NCBI GenBank assembly: GCA_035528415.1
Contig: DATKYQ010000064.1
Span: 1-64,000, forward strand
Length of the DNA: 64,000 nt
Source: DATKYQ01 sp035528415
GTDB lineage: Bacteria; Myxococcota; B64-G9
Reading direction: 5' to 3'
The notes beneath the pieces were generated by a model. The model had not been told where the DNA came from, did not search any database, and saw nothing but the letters and a program-made list of their open reading frames with translations. The translations under genes were made by a program, and so were the position numbers. Positions within the stretch are counted from its first letter, which is position 1. Each line of letters starts with the position of its first letter. Of this stretch, positions 7,643 through 16,251 are shown in pieces.

Positions 7643-8154
7643 ACCAGAGAATGAGAATGGATCGCGGCAGAGATAGCGAGTTTGACCTAATCGACCGGGT
7701 CGTCAGCATCAACCGCGTGGCCAAGGTAGTCAAGGGTGGACGCCGCTTTCGCTTCGGCGCCATCGTCGTGGTGGGTGACGGCGCAGGCTCGGTGGGCGTT
7801 GGCAAGGGCAAGGCCAACGAGGTACCTGAGGCGATTCGCAAGGCCAACGAGAACGCCAGGAAGGTGATGAAGAAGATTCCCTTGGTGGAAGGGACGATTC
7901 CACACGAGGTGATCGGCCGCGCCGGAGCCGGAAGCGTGCTGCTCAAGCCGGCCCGCAAGGGAACCGGCGTCATTGCCGGCGGCCCGGTACGGGCGATTCT
8001 GGAAGTGGCCGGTGTGCGGGACGTGTTGACCAAGTGCCTCGGCAGCAATAACCCGCACAGCGTGGTGCGGGCGACGTTGGCGGCCCTGGATGACCTAGAG
8101 AGCCAAGAGCAGGTCGCCCGCAGGAGAAAACTGCCGATCGAGAAGATCGTCTGA
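7639..8154 (+). CDS. rpsE: 30S ribosomal protein S5
   Basis: 171 residues from GTG 7639, overlapping the rplR stop by GTGA. ATG 7651 and 7657 are alternatives; GAAAGGG at 7624-7630 has the right spacing for 7639. S5 hallmarks: DRVVSINRVAKVVKGGRRFRFGAIVVVGDG, GKGKANEVPEAIRKA, then RKGTGVIAGGPVRAILEVAGVRDVLTKCLGS. S5 is a fidelity and mRNA-helicase component of the 30S. Confidence 0.97.
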   Translation: MNQRMRMDRGRDSEFDLIDRVVSINRVAKVVKGGRRFRFGAIVVVGDGAGSVGVGKGKANEVPEAIRKANENARKVMKKIPLVEGTIPHEVIGRAGAGSVLLKPARKGTGVIAGGPVRAILEVAGVRDVLTKCLGSNNPHSVVRATLAALDDLESQEQVARRRKLPIEKIV

Positions 8155-8167
8155 ACAGAGGTTCAAA

Positions 8168-8350
8168 ATGGCGGGAAAGTTGAAGATCACTTTAATGAAA
8201 AGCAGAATAGGTCGGATGCCCAAACAGCGTCAGGTGCTTGATGGGCTTGGACTCAAGCGGCGGCACCAGGTCGTCGTGCGTGAGGACACAGCGGCCATAC
8301 GCGGTATGCTAAAAAAGATCGACTTCATGCTGCATGTCGAGGAGTGCTGA
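8168..8350 (+). CDS. rpmD: 50S ribosomal protein L30
   Basis: 60 residues. The L30 core LKITLMKSRIGRMPKQRQVLDGLGLKRRHQVVVRED is clear, followed by a short tail. Lies between rpsE and rplO as in most bacteria. Short genes like this are often lost in annotation but both flanks support it. Confidence 0.96.
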   Translation: MAGKLKITLMKSRIGRMPKQRQVLDGLGLKRRHQVVVREDTAAIRGMLKKIDFMLHVEEC

Positions 8351-8379
8351 GCGGCTCCTGCAGGCAAGCGGAGGATGTG

Positions 8380-8853
8380 ATGGGTTTGCACGATTTGACA
8401 AGCGCAACGGGCGCGAAGAGAAAACGCAAGCGCATCGGGCGCGGTGCAGGCTCCGGCTGGGGCGGAACGGCCGGCCGTGGGCACAAGGGGCAGTTGTCGA
8501 GATCCGGGGCCCAGGTCGCGCCGGGCTTCGAGGGCGGCCAGATGCCCTTGCAGCGGCGCATGCCCAAACGAGGGTTCAAGAATTACTGCACCAAGCGCTA
8601 CGCGGTTATTCATGTCGGCGACCTTGATCGCTTCGATGCCAACGCCGTGATCGATCCGGCAGCCCTGTATGAGGCTGGCCTGCTGCGGCGGGTGCAAGAC
8701 TTGGTCAAGGTGCTTGCAGACGGCGAAATCGGCAAACCGCTGGTTGTGCATGCCCAGGGGTTCAGTCAAGCGGCCAGGAAGAAGATCGAGGCCGCGGGCG
8801 GCAAGGCCGAGGTCATAGGGAAGATCAGGAAGATCAAGAAAACGGCTCCCTGA
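8380..8853 (+). CDS. rplO: 50S ribosomal protein L15
   Basis: 157 residues from ATG 8380, preceded by GCGGAGGATG; the frame is open 12 codons further up without homology. L15 begins MGLHDLTSATGAKRKRKRIGRGAGSGWGGTAGRGHKGQ and later has FEGGQMPLQRRMPKRGF. The C-terminal VIGKIRKIKKTAP ending is a short basic addition. Late assembly protein of the 50S. Confidence 0.96.
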   Translation: MGLHDLTSATGAKRKRKRIGRGAGSGWGGTAGRGHKGQLSRSGAQVAPGFEGGQMPLQRRMPKRGFKNYCTKRYAVIHVGDLDRFDANAVIDPAALYEAGLLRRVQDLVKVLADGEIGKPLVVHAQGFSQAARKKIEAAGGKAEVIGKIRKIKKTAP

Positions 8854-8861
8854 GGAGGAAC

Positions 8862-10181
8862 GTGGTGCCATCCGTATTCGGAAACTTGTCGAAGATCCCC
8901 GAGCTGCGCAAGCGGATTATCTTTACAATCCTGATGCTTGGCATCTACCGCATTGGTGTATTCGTCACGGTTCCCGGCGTAGACCGGGGTATCGTGCAAA
9001 AGCTTCTGGGAAGCAGCGGCGGGTTTCTGGGCTTATTCAATATGTTTTCCGGCGGCGCCCTGCGCCAGATGTCGGTCTTCGCGCTGGGTATCATGCCCTA
9101 CATCAGCGCCTCCATCATCCTGCAGTTGATGGCAGTGGTTGTTCCGGCCATCGAACGCCTGCAGAAGGAAGGCGAGGTGGGGCGCAAGAAGATTACCCAG
9201 TACACTCGATACGGGACCGTGCTACTGAGCATGATCCAGGGCATGGGGATAGCCTTTTACCTCGAGAGCCTGAAATCCAACCTGGGCGAGGCGGTAGTGG
9301 CCGACCCGGGTTGGGCATTCAGGATCATGACGGTCATCTCGCTGACCGCCGGCACGGCCTTCATCATGTGGCTGGGCGAGCAGATCACCGAGCGCGGCAT
9401 CGGCAACGGCATTTCGCTGATCATTACGGCAGGCATCGTGGCCGCATTTCCCGACGCGATAATCAGCCTGGCCAGTTTTGTTCGCAAGGGCATCATGATG
9501 CCCTTCACGGTCTTCCTGGTGGCGATTGTCGCCGTCGTGGTGGTTGCGGTGATCGTCTTTTTCGAAAGGGCCCAAAGGCGAATTCCGGTGCAGTACGCCA
9601 GGCGGGTCGTCGGGCGCAAGATGTACGGCGGTCAGAGTACTCACCTTCCCTTGAAGGTGAACACCTCGGGCGTCATTCCGCCGATCTTCGCCTCGTCGAT
9701 TCTGCTCTTCCCCGCCACACTGGCCAATTTTGTCCAGACGCCCTGGATGCGGGATTTCAATGACATGCTCAGCCCCGGAAGCTGGAGTTACATGACGGTG
9801 TATGTCCTGCTGATCGTCTTCTTCTGTTACTTCTATACGGCGGTCACCTTCAATCCCATCGACGTGGCCGACAACATGAAGAAATACGGTGGGTACATTC
9901 CGGGGATCAGGCCCGGTAAGCAGACGGCTGTCTATATCGATAAGGTGTTGAGCCGCATTACCTTTGGAGGGGCACTCTACGTCTCGGCCGTGTGTGTCCT
10001 GCCCACCTTGATGATCCAGCAATTCAACGTGCCGTTCTACTACGGAGGAACGAGCCTGTTGATTGTCGTCGGGGTTTCACTCGACACGGTTTCGCAGATT
10101 GAGACACATCTCATCACCCGCCATTACGACGGCCTGACTGGGCCCAAGGGCCCGCGAATCAGAGGCCGCGGGAAGAGCTGA
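8862..10181 (+). CDS. secY: Preprotein translocase subunit SecY
   Basis: 439 residues, typical of SecY, predicted with ten membrane segments. GTG 8862 follows TGAGGAGGAAC. Signatures: GIMPYISASIILQL in TM2, the FNPIDVADNMKKYGGYIPGIRPGK loop, and the TERGIGNGISLIITAGIV segment of TM5. Forms the protein-conducting channel with SecE and SecG in the inner membrane. Located between rplO and adk, the usual place at the end of the spc operon. Confidence 0.98.
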   Translation: MVPSVFGNLSKIPELRKRIIFTILMLGIYRIGVFVTVPGVDRGIVQKLLGSSGGFLGLFNMFSGGALRQMSVFALGIMPYISASIILQLMAVVVPAIERLQKEGEVGRKKITQYTRYGTVLLSMIQGMGIAFYLESLKSNLGEAVVADPGWAFRIMTVISLTAGTAFIMWLGEQITERGIGNGISLIITAGIVAAFPDAIISLASFVRKGIMMPFTVFLVAIVAVVVVAVIVFFERAQRRIPVQYARRVVGRKMYGGQSTHLPLKVNTSGVIPPIFASSILLFPATLANFVQTPWMRDFNDMLSPGSWSYMTVYVLLIVFFCYFYTAVTFNPIDVADNMKKYGGYIPGIRPGKQTAVYIDKVLSRITFGGALYVSAVCVLPTLMIQQFNVPFYYGGTSLLIVVGVSLDTVSQIETHLITRHYDGLTGPKGPRIRGRGKS

Positions 10182-10192
10182 GGAGGGCGCAG

Positions 10193-10837
10193 ATGAAGCT
10201 GGTATTGCTGGGCCCCCCAGGGGCCGGGAAGGGAACGCAGGCCAAGCGCTTGATCGAGAAGCTGAATATCCCGCAGATCTCGACCGGCGACTTACTGCGG
10301 GAGGCGGTGCGGAACGAGACCGAGTTGGGCTTGCGAGCCAAGGCCAAGATGGATGCCGGTGAGTTGGTCTCAGATGAGATCGTTATCGGTATGGTCAAAG
10401 AACGCCAGGCCCAGAGTGACTGTGGGCCCGGGTTCATTCTCGACGGTTTTCCCCGCGCGGTGGCTCAGGCCGAGGCACTACAGGTTCTTCTGGCCGGCGG
10501 CGGAGGATTGGATCACGTCATCAGCATAGAGGTGCCCGAAGAGGAACTGGTGCGCAGGCTAACCGGGCGGCGCAGCTGCCCCAAGTGCGGCGCCATGTTC
10601 CACCTGGTTTTCTCGCCGCCTTCGAAAAAAGGCGTATGCGATAAGTGCGGCGGCGGGTTGATAACGCGTGCCGACGACAATGAGGACACCATCCGGAACC
10701 GCATAGCCGTTTACCGCGAGCAGACCGAGCCGTTGAAGGAGTTTTACGAGCGGCAGGATCTGCTGCGCCCTGTCGACGGCACCGGGACACCCAAGGAGAT
10801 CGAGCAAAAGATAGCCGAGGTGATCGACAAGGCATGA
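10193..10837 (+). CDS. adk: Adenylate kinase, zinc-LID form
   Basis: 214 residues. P-loop LGPPGAGKGTQAKRL at residues 6-20, the TGDLLRE AMP-binding segment, and the DGFPRAVAQAEAL motif. The LID carries four cysteines, CPKC and CDKC, as in zinc-binding long-form adenylate kinases. Converts ATP + AMP to 2 ADP. Stop overlaps the map start by ATGA. Confidence 0.98.
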   Translation: MKLVLLGPPGAGKGTQAKRLIEKLNIPQISTGDLLREAVRNETELGLRAKAKMDAGELVSDEIVIGMVKERQAQSDCGPGFILDGFPRAVAQAEALQVLLAGGGGLDHVISIEVPEEELVRRLTGRRSCPKCGAMFHLVFSPPSKKGVCDKCGGGLITRADDNEDTIRNRIAVYREQTEPLKEFYERQDLLRPVDGTGTPKEIEQKIAEVIDKA

Positions 10838-11610
10838 AAATGGCTATTTACCTGAAATCCAGGGCAGAGATCGAAACCATGCGCGAAGCGGATCGCATCG
10901 TAGCCAAGGTTCTCGATGCGGTGCGCGAAAAGGCGCGTCCGGGGGTGTCCACCCTCGATCTCGATCTGATGGCCGAGGAGATGACTCGCAAGATGGGAGC
11001 CCGGCCGGCCTTCAAGGGATACCAGGGAGCCGGCCCCTATCCTTTCCCCGGCAGCCTGTGCACGTCGATCAACGAGGAGGTCGTACACGGCATTCCCTCG
11101 GCCAAGCGCAAGCTCAAGGAAGGCGATATCCTAAGCATCGATTTCGGGACGTTGCTGGACGGTCTTTACGGCGACGCGGCCATTACAATTCCGGTGGGAC
11201 ATGTCAGTCAGACGGCCGCACGCCTGATGCAGGTCACGCGCGAGGCGCTGGAGATGGCCATCGACAAGGCCGTCCGGGTGGGTGGGCGCATCGGAGACAT
11301 CGGCGCCGTCATCCAGGACCACGTTGAGGCGCAGGGCTTCTCGGTGGTCAGAGATTTCGTGGGTCACGGCGTCGGCCGGGATTTGCACGAGGAGCCCCAG
11401 ATACCTCACTATCGATCTTCGGGGCATAACGAGCGAATTAGAGCGGGCATGGTACTGGCCGTCGAGCCAATGGTAAACGTCGGTACCTGGGAGGTGGAAA
11501 CGGCTGCCGACGGGTGGACGCAGTTGACCCGGGACAGGAAACTGTCCGCTCATTTCGAGCATTCCATTGCTGTTGATGAAGACGGGCCCATTGTTCTCAG
11601 CCGCCCGTGA
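10834..11610 (+). CDS. map: Methionine aminopeptidase type I
   Basis: 258 residues. Removes the N-terminal Met from nascent proteins. Metal ligands are recognisable: the two Asp in IDFGTLLDGLYGD (residues 103 and 114), His in GHGVGRDLHEEP, Glu in VLAVEPMVN and the late ADGWTQLTRDRKLSAHFEHSIAV segment. The substrate His is in EEVVHGIP. Start ATG 10834 overlaps the adk stop; ATG 10840 two codons later is equally possible. infA, which often follows, is absent. Confidence 0.97.
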   Translation: MKMAIYLKSRAEIETMREADRIVAKVLDAVREKARPGVSTLDLDLMAEEMTRKMGARPAFKGYQGAGPYPFPGSLCTSINEEVVHGIPSAKRKLKEGDILSIDFGTLLDGLYGDAAITIPVGHVSQTAARLMQVTREALEMAIDKAVRVGGRIGDIGAVIQDHVEAQGFSVVRDFVGHGVGRDLHEEPQIPHYRSSGHNERIRAGMVLAVEPMVNVGTWEVETAADGWTQLTRDRKLSAHFEHSIAVDEDGPIVLSRP

Positions 11611-11624
11611 AAGGGAGCACCAAG

Positions 11625-11759
11625 ATGAAGGTCAGAGCCTCTGTTAAAAAGATTTGCAAGAACTGCCGGATTCTCAGGCGAAGAGGCGTTGTCAGGGTAG
11701 TTTGCAAGAATCCCCGGCACAAGCAGCGTCAGGGGTTCAAGATATCAACGAAGGTTTGA
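11625..11759 (+). CDS. rpmJ: 50S ribosomal protein L36, zinc form
   Basis: 44 residues (MKVRASVKKICKNCRI...), too short for a usual length cut-off but unmistakable. Three Cys and one His (CKNC, then C and H in VVCKNPRHKQRQG) make the zinc ribbon. L36 normally ends at HKQRQG (37-38 residues); here a seven-residue tail FKISTKV follows. AAAGGGAG lies upstream of ATG 11625. It is the first gene of the alpha segment, 14 bases after map. Confidence 0.95.
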   Translation: MKVRASVKKICKNCRILRRRGVVRVVCKNPRHKQRQGFKISTKV

Positions 11760-11772
11760 AGGAGGTGTAGCG

Positions 11773-12156
11773 GTGGCACGTATTGCGGGCGTAGACTTGC
11801 CCAGAAACAAGCGGATCGTCATTGCCTTGACCTATATCTACGGCATCGGCAACACGCGCGCTGTGAAGATCGTGAAGGAAGCAAATCTCGATCCCAGCAA
11901 GCGCACTGACAAGCTCACCGAGGATGACGTCAGGAAACTGCGCGAGTTTATCGACGCCAACTACAAGGTCGAGGGAGATCTGCGGCGCGAAGTATCGATG
12001 AACATTAAACGCCTGATGGATCTCAATGCTTACCGTGGCATGCGGCACCGCCGCGGCTTGCCGACCAGGGGCCAACGCACGCACACGAACGCGAGGACAC
12101 GCAAAGGGCCCAGCAGATCCATCGTCAAGAAGAAGGGAACTGTCCGTAGTAAGTAG
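11773..12156 (+). CDS. rpsM: 30S ribosomal protein S13
   Basis: 127 residues from GTG 11773 with AAGGAGG (11758-11764) upstream. Begins ARIAGVDLPRNKRIVIALTYIYGIG and has the C-terminal RGMRHRRGLPTRGQRTHTNARTRKGP tail that reaches the P-site tRNA. Lies 13 bases after rpmJ. Confidence 0.98.
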   Translation: MARIAGVDLPRNKRIVIALTYIYGIGNTRAVKIVKEANLDPSKRTDKLTEDDVRKLREFIDANYKVEGDLRREVSMNIKRLMDLNAYRGMRHRRGLPTRGQRTHTNARTRKGPSRSIVKKKGTVRSK

Positions 12157-12191
12157 GGCGAACGCGGGCAATTCAGGCAAGGAGACACTCA

Positions 12192-12569
12192 GTGGCGAAA
12201 ACGAAGAAGAAGATAAAGAAGCACGTGCAGAGCGGAATCGCGCATATCAGAGCGACGTTCAACAACACGATTGTCACCATAACCGACGTTGCCGGCAACG
12301 TCGTCGCTTGGTCGAGTGCCGGAGCGCGAGGGTTCAAGGGTTCGCGCAAGAGCACTCCGTTTGCCGCCCAGCTTGCCGCGCAAGATGCAGCAAAGAAGGC
12401 TCAGGATAACGGAATGCGGCAGCTCGGCGTCGAGGTCAAGGGGCCGGGGGCCGGCCGTGAGGCGGCCATCAGGGCGCTGCAGGCTTCCGGTTTGAAAGTG
12501 ACGATGATCAAGGACGTGACGCCAATTCCACATAACGGTTGCCGGCCGCCGAAACGGCGGCGGGTCTGA
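12192..12569 (+). CDS. rpsK: 30S ribosomal protein S11
   Basis: 125 residues, GTG start with AAGGAGAC upstream. Signatures: GIAHIRATFNNTIVTITDVAGNVVAWSSAGARGFKGSRKSTPFAAQ and the VTPIPHNGCRPPKRRRV ending. Part of the 30S platform near the mRNA exit. Canonical order. Confidence 0.98.
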   Translation: MAKTKKKIKKHVQSGIAHIRATFNNTIVTITDVAGNVVAWSSAGARGFKGSRKSTPFAAQLAAQDAAKKAQDNGMRQLGVEVKGPGAGREAAIRALQASGLKVTMIKDVTPIPHNGCRPPKRRRV

Positions 12570-12593
12570 TGTTAAGATAGTAAGGAGGATCTC

Positions 12594-13220
12594 GTGGCTC
12601 GCTATACGGGTTCTGTCTGCAAGTTCTGTCGGCGTGAAAAGCTCAAGCTGTTTTTGAAAGGCGACCGCTGCTTCACCGAGAAATGTTCGGTTGATCGGCG
12701 TCCCTACCCCCCGGGTGAACACGGACAACGCAGAAGCAAGTTCTCTTCATACGGCGCCCAGCTCAGGGAGAAGCAGAAAGTGAAGAGGATATACGGCTTT
12801 TTAGAAAAGCAGTTCAGGATTACGTTCAAGCGCGCCCAGAGGATGAAGGGCATCAAGGGCGAGAACCTGCTTCTGATCCTGGAGCGCAGGCTGGACAACA
12901 TGGTTTTTCGCATGGGGTTCGCCCGCACTCGTCGCGAAGCCCGTCAGCTGGTCAGGCATGGCCATTTCAGGGTAAATGGCAATAAGGTATCGGTGCCATC
13001 CTACCAGCTGAAAGTTGGGGACGAGGTACAGGTCAGGGAGGGCAGTCGCAAGGCCGATCTGTTTGCGGATGCTATGGAGGGCGCCGAGCGCCGGGGTTTG
13101 CCGGCATGGATCGAGTTGGACCGCAACGAAATGAAGGCGGTTGTTTCTGCTTTCCCGAGCCGCGAAGACATTACCATGCCGATCCAGGAGCAGATGATCG
13201 TCGAGCTGTACTCGAAGTAA
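12594..13220 (+). CDS. rpsD: 30S ribosomal protein S4, zinc-containing form
   Basis: 208 residues; GTG 12594 preceded by AAGGAGG. The N terminus has four cysteines (CKFC near residue 8 and CFTEKC near 26), the metal-binding form of S4. The S4 domain RLDNMVFRMGFARTRREARQLVRHGHFRVNG is intact, ending QMIVELYSK. S4 nucleates 30S assembly and represses the alpha operon in some bacteria (family knowledge). Confidence 0.98.
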   Translation: MARYTGSVCKFCRREKLKLFLKGDRCFTEKCSVDRRPYPPGEHGQRRSKFSSYGAQLREKQKVKRIYGFLEKQFRITFKRAQRMKGIKGENLLLILERRLDNMVFRMGFARTRREARQLVRHGHFRVNGNKVSVPSYQLKVGDEVQVREGSRKADLFADAMEGAERRGLPAWIELDRNEMKAVVSAFPSREDITMPIQEQMIVELYSK

Positions 13221-13271
13221 AACGCAAACGGGCCCCACGGCACGTTGGTTCGGAAAGACTTAGGAGGAGTG

Positions 13272-14291
13272 ATGGCAACCGATATTTCCAGGTACTGGCG
13301 GGATCAGATCAAACCGAAGACGCTGCTGGTCGATCGGGAGACCTTGAGCGGCTCCTATGGGAAATTCGTCGGAGAGCCGTTCGAACGCGGTTTCGGGATA
13401 ACGATCGGCAATTCGTTGAGAAGGGTTCTGCTTTCCAGTATACAGGGAGCCGCCTTCACCGCGGTCAAGATAGATGGCATCCTGCATGAGTTCACGGCTA
13501 TTCCCGAGGTGTCCGAGGACGTGACGGACATCGTCCTCAACCTGAAGGAAGTACGGATGAAGATGGAAGGTTGGGAGACGAAAACCTGTACGATCAACGC
13601 CAAGGGGCCGTGCGAGGTAACGGCCGGGGACATCAAGACCGACGGCACAGTGAAGATCCTGAACCCCGAGCACCACATCGCCACAGTTTCTGACCGCGGG
13701 CATCTCAAGATGGAGATCCGCGCGGCCCGCGGCCGCGGGTACATCCCGGCGGACATCAACAAGGATGACGAGGTCGAGGTCGGCCTGATTCTGATGGACT
13801 CGGTTTTCTCTCCCATCAAGAAGGTCAACTACCAGGTAACCAACGCACGCGTGGGTCGCATGACCGACTACGACAAGCTGACTATGGAAGTCTGGACGGA
13901 CGGTAGTGTCAACCCGCAGGACGCCGTGGCCTACGCCGGAAAGATCCTCAAGGAGCAGTTGACGATCTTCATCAACTTTCCAGAGGAGGATATCGGTGAC
14001 GAGGAAGAGCACAACGAGGAGCAGGAACGCCAGATGGATCTGCTCTTGCGCAGCGTGGACGAACTGGAACTTTCGGTACGCTCGGCAAACTGCCTGGAGA
14101 ACGCCAATATCAGGACCATCGGCGACCTCGTCCAGAAGACCGAGGCCGAGATGCTGAAGACGAAAAATTTCGGTCGCAAGTCGCTGAAGGAGATCAGGGA
14201 TCTCCTGTCCGAGATGGGCATGGGACTCGGTATTAGGCTCGACAACTGGCCCCCCAGGGATGCCAAGCGTGCCCGAGATGAGGAGAGCTGA
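13272..14291 (+). CDS. rpoA: RNA polymerase alpha subunit
   Basis: 339 residues from ATG 13272, which follows TTAGGAGGAG; GTG 13245 in frame is not supported by homology. NTD dimerisation motif FGITIGNSLRRVLLSSIQGAAFTAVKIDG is present. The CTD has the helix-hairpin-helix region SVRSANCLENANIRTIGDLVQKTEAEMLKTKNFGRKSLKEI. An acidic linker (DIGDEEEHNEEQE) joins them. Assembles the polymerase core and contacts UP elements. Confidence 0.98.
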   Translation: MATDISRYWRDQIKPKTLLVDRETLSGSYGKFVGEPFERGFGITIGNSLRRVLLSSIQGAAFTAVKIDGILHEFTAIPEVSEDVTDIVLNLKEVRMKMEGWETKTCTINAKGPCEVTAGDIKTDGTVKILNPEHHIATVSDRGHLKMEIRAARGRGYIPADINKDDEVEVGLILMDSVFSPIKKVNYQVTNARVGRMTDYDKLTMEVWTDGSVNPQDAVAYAGKILKEQLTIFINFPEEDIGDEEEHNEEQERQMDLLLRSVDELELSVRSANCLENANIRTIGDLVQKTEAEMLKTKNFGRKSLKEIRDLLSEMGMGLGIRLDNWPPRDAKRARDEES

Positions 14292-14293
14292 TA

Positions 14294-14899
14294 ATGAGAC
14301 ACCAGAGGAATAGCCGCCGCTTCGGGCTCAAGCCTGCACACCGCTTGGCGATGTTCAAAAACATGGTTACCTCTCTTTTTTTAAGCGAGAGGATCCTGAT
14401 CACCCTCGAAAGGGCAAAGGAACTCAGGCGCCTGGCCGAAAAGTTAATCACGCTAGGAAAGCGCGGCGACCTGGCGGCGCGGAGACTCGCGGCCCGACGG
14501 CTGTGTGTTACGGGACGCAAGGTTGGCGGGCGCATGGTGTACGAGGAGACCGCCCTGCGCAAGCTCTTTGATGCACTGGGACCCCGTTTCGAGAAACGCC
14601 CGGGCGGTTACACGCGCATCATCCGCACCGGCCAGCGCCGGGGCGACGGCGCCGCGATGGCGTTTCTCGAGATTCTCCCCGAGGAGAAGAAGGCGGGCGG
14701 TAAAAAGGTCAAAGGCGGTCAAAAACGGTCGTCGGCGGACAAGTCCGGCGATGCCAAGAAGAAGGCCGCTCCCAAGAAAGCCGCTTCCAAGAAGGCCGCT
14801 CCCAAGAAGGCCGCTCCCAGGAAGGCCGCTCCCAAGAAGACCGCAGCCAAGAAGACCGGCGGCAAGAAGGCTCCTCGGGCGAAGAAGAGCGAAGAATAG
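14294..14899 (+). CDS. rplQ: 50S ribosomal protein L17 with Lys/Ala/Pro-rich tail
   Basis: 201 residues; the L17 core (RHQRNSRRFGLKPAHRLAMFKNMVTSLF through GGYTRIIRTGQRRGDGAAMAFLE) ends near residue 125, as in normal ~120-residue L17. The last ~75 residues are an extension rich in Lys, Ala and Pro with repeated KKAAP units, resembling histone H1-like tails. Such tails are seen in some deltaproteobacterial proteins; its function here is unknown. It might bind rRNA or DNA, or be a repeat expansion. Last gene of the ribosomal cluster. Confidence 0.96.
   Translation: MRHQRNSRRFGLKPAHRLAMFKNMVTSLFLSERILITLERAKELRRLAEKLITLGKRGDLAARRLAARRLCVTGRKVGGRMVYEETALRKLFDALGPRFEKRPGGYTRIIRTGQRRGDGAAMAFLEILPEEKKAGGKKVKGGQKRSSADKSGDAKKKAAPKKAASKKAAPKKAAPRKAAPKKTAAKKTGGKKAPRAKKSEE
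14755..14873 (+). repeat. 15-base tandem repeat coding KKAAP in the rplQ tail
   Basis: About seven imperfect copies of a 15-base unit (aagaaggccgctccc) in the rplQ reading frame, each encoding Lys-Lys-Ala-Ala-Pro/Ser. The unit length and mild sequence drift between copies suggest slippage or unequal recombination. Copy number may vary between strains. Confidence 0.85.
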
Positions 14900-14912
14900 C
14901 CCCCTTCTGGAA

Positions 14913-15212
14913 TTAACTTTTTTCAGGTACCAAATAGACTATCTTGACTTTGTTGGTCTCGGGGATGGGTTCCGAGATGGAGACTATTTTCGCCCCATCG
15001 GGAACCTCGAGCGGGGCGTCGGCGGGAGCCTCTTTCTCGCGGATGACTCCGATCCAGTCCTCACGGTTGCGTGAGAGGAAGAACCTCCCGGCGCACCCGG
15101 CGAACTCACCGGCCACGTCTTTCTGGAAGATCTCGCAGTATCCGATCGGGTAATCGGGCAGAGAGTCGACAGAATGGGGTTCGGCCCAGTGGAGGCAATC
15201 CTTGCACTTCAT
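14913..15212 (-). CDS. Small four-cysteine protein of unknown function
   Basis: 99 residues from the ATG at 15210-15212; in-frame TTG codons upstream could extend it, and no strong binding site decides. The N terminus has CKDCLHW, then GYCEIFQKDV and a fourth Cys in FAGCAGRFF, a C-x2-C...C...C pattern that could hold zinc or an iron-sulfur cluster. The rest is hydrophilic. The spacing recalls small 'CxxC...W' metal-site proteins of anaerobes, but no family was identified. It ends 13 bases from the rplQ stop, convergent with it, and follows an unknown gene by 80 bases. Confidence 0.6.
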   Translation of the reverse strand: MKCKDCLHWAEPHSVDSLPDYPIGYCEIFQKDVAGEFAGCAGRFFLSRNREDWIGVIREKEAPADAPLEVPDGAKIVSISEPIPETNKVKIVYLVPEKS

Positions 15213-15292
15213 AGCGACTGCCAATTTAGCTCTTTTTGGAGCCGATGTAAATTCTTTCAATTGCGGAATGAGCGCGAGCAGAGTGATCAGGT

Positions 15293-16216
15293 TTACTTGA
15301 TCCTCGAGGGAAACGGGTTCTCCCGCGCCATGACCTGATCGAGCGCCAAGTCTCCCGTCTCCAGCCTGAAGCGGCTGCGCTCCATGGCCACGGTGGCGCG
15401 CCGCCGATACTCGTCCGAGTCGAGAAACTCGCACAGCGGCCCCTTGCGGGCCAGCGCCTGCTCTCGGGCGATCCAGCGGTAGGGCTTAGCGCTAACCAGG
15501 TCCAGAAGACCGCCCAACTCGATGCCCCAGGCCACTTCGGCCAGTTTCCTGTCGCGCGTGTCCCTGAGGATGGCGGTCAGCACGCCCTGCATCTCGGGAT
15601 CTATGAACCGGAAACGCCTGAAATAGAGCGCGGCATTGTGCAGCCGCTCGGGCAGTTCGACCACGCCGTCCAGATCGAGTCGCACGCAGATCAGCTGCAG
15701 CAGGGCCATCATTTCCCGGCCCAGCCCGAGCCCGGGGTAGTCCTGGCCGGGAAGCAGCGGGTAGCCGGGTGTCGGCTTGGCCTGCAGATTCTGCATTCTC
15801 AACCAGCGCACCAGCAAAAACTTTCGCTCGCAGGCGTCGATGGGCCCGGCCGCTTCCGCGGAGAGCGGGCCTACCTGGGCCACGAGTTCGACGATCGGCT
15901 GCTGAGAGCGGGATCCGAAGATGCACAGGATGTCGTAGCCTTCCGCATGGCGATGCAGGGCCAAGCGCGGCTTCTCGATGCCTCTTGTTCGCAAGGCGTC
16001 CATGAAGCCGTAGCGCATAAGCGCCAGGCGTAGTCCCTCTACCGAGTAGTAATCCAGAAACAGGCTGTCCGACTCGTCAGCGGCCCCGTTCGCGGGATCC
16101 GTGGCTATCTCGGGCCAGCTATCCCGGCGGCGCAGCTCGGCGGCCTCGATGTGGTTGTAGATCCTCTTGAAGTATTTTTCGATGCGCGCAAGCTGCAGAT
16201 CGTCCGTATCGCTCAT
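15293..16216 (-). CDS. Conserved-looking hypothetical protein
   Basis: 307 residues, start ATG 16214-16216 preceded on the - strand by AGGAGG with 5-base spacing, so the start is well supported. Soluble, mostly helical in character, with no signal peptide or membrane segment. Residues 45-75 (LFLDYYSVEGLRLALMRYG) and a central ALYFRRFRFIDPEMQG segment look structured. No catalytic motif or family was recognised. It lies 35 bases downstream of the PEGA/barrel gene on the same strand and may share its transcript. Confidence 0.7.
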   Translation of the reverse strand: MSDTDDLQLARIEKYFKRIYNHIEAAELRRRDSWPEIATDPANGAADESDSLFLDYYSVEGLRLALMRYGFMDALRTRGIEKPRLALHRHAEGYDILCIFGSRSQQPIVELVAQVGPLSAEAAGPIDACERKFLLVRWLRMQNLQAKPTPGYPLLPGQDYPGLGLGREMMALLQLICVRLDLDGVVELPERLHNAALYFRRFRFIDPEMQGVLTAILRDTRDRKLAEVAWGIELGGLLDLVSAKPYRWIAREQALARKGPLCEFLDSDEYRRRATVAMERSRFRLETGDLALDQVMARENPFPSRIK

Positions 16217-16251
16217 CTGGCCTCCTGGTCACCGTAGGCCGTAAAAGGGTG

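Noticed and set aside
9222..10022. Antisense frame opposite secY
   Set aside because: Rich in Asp, His and Arg, as expected of a shadow of a hydrophobic gene; no family match.
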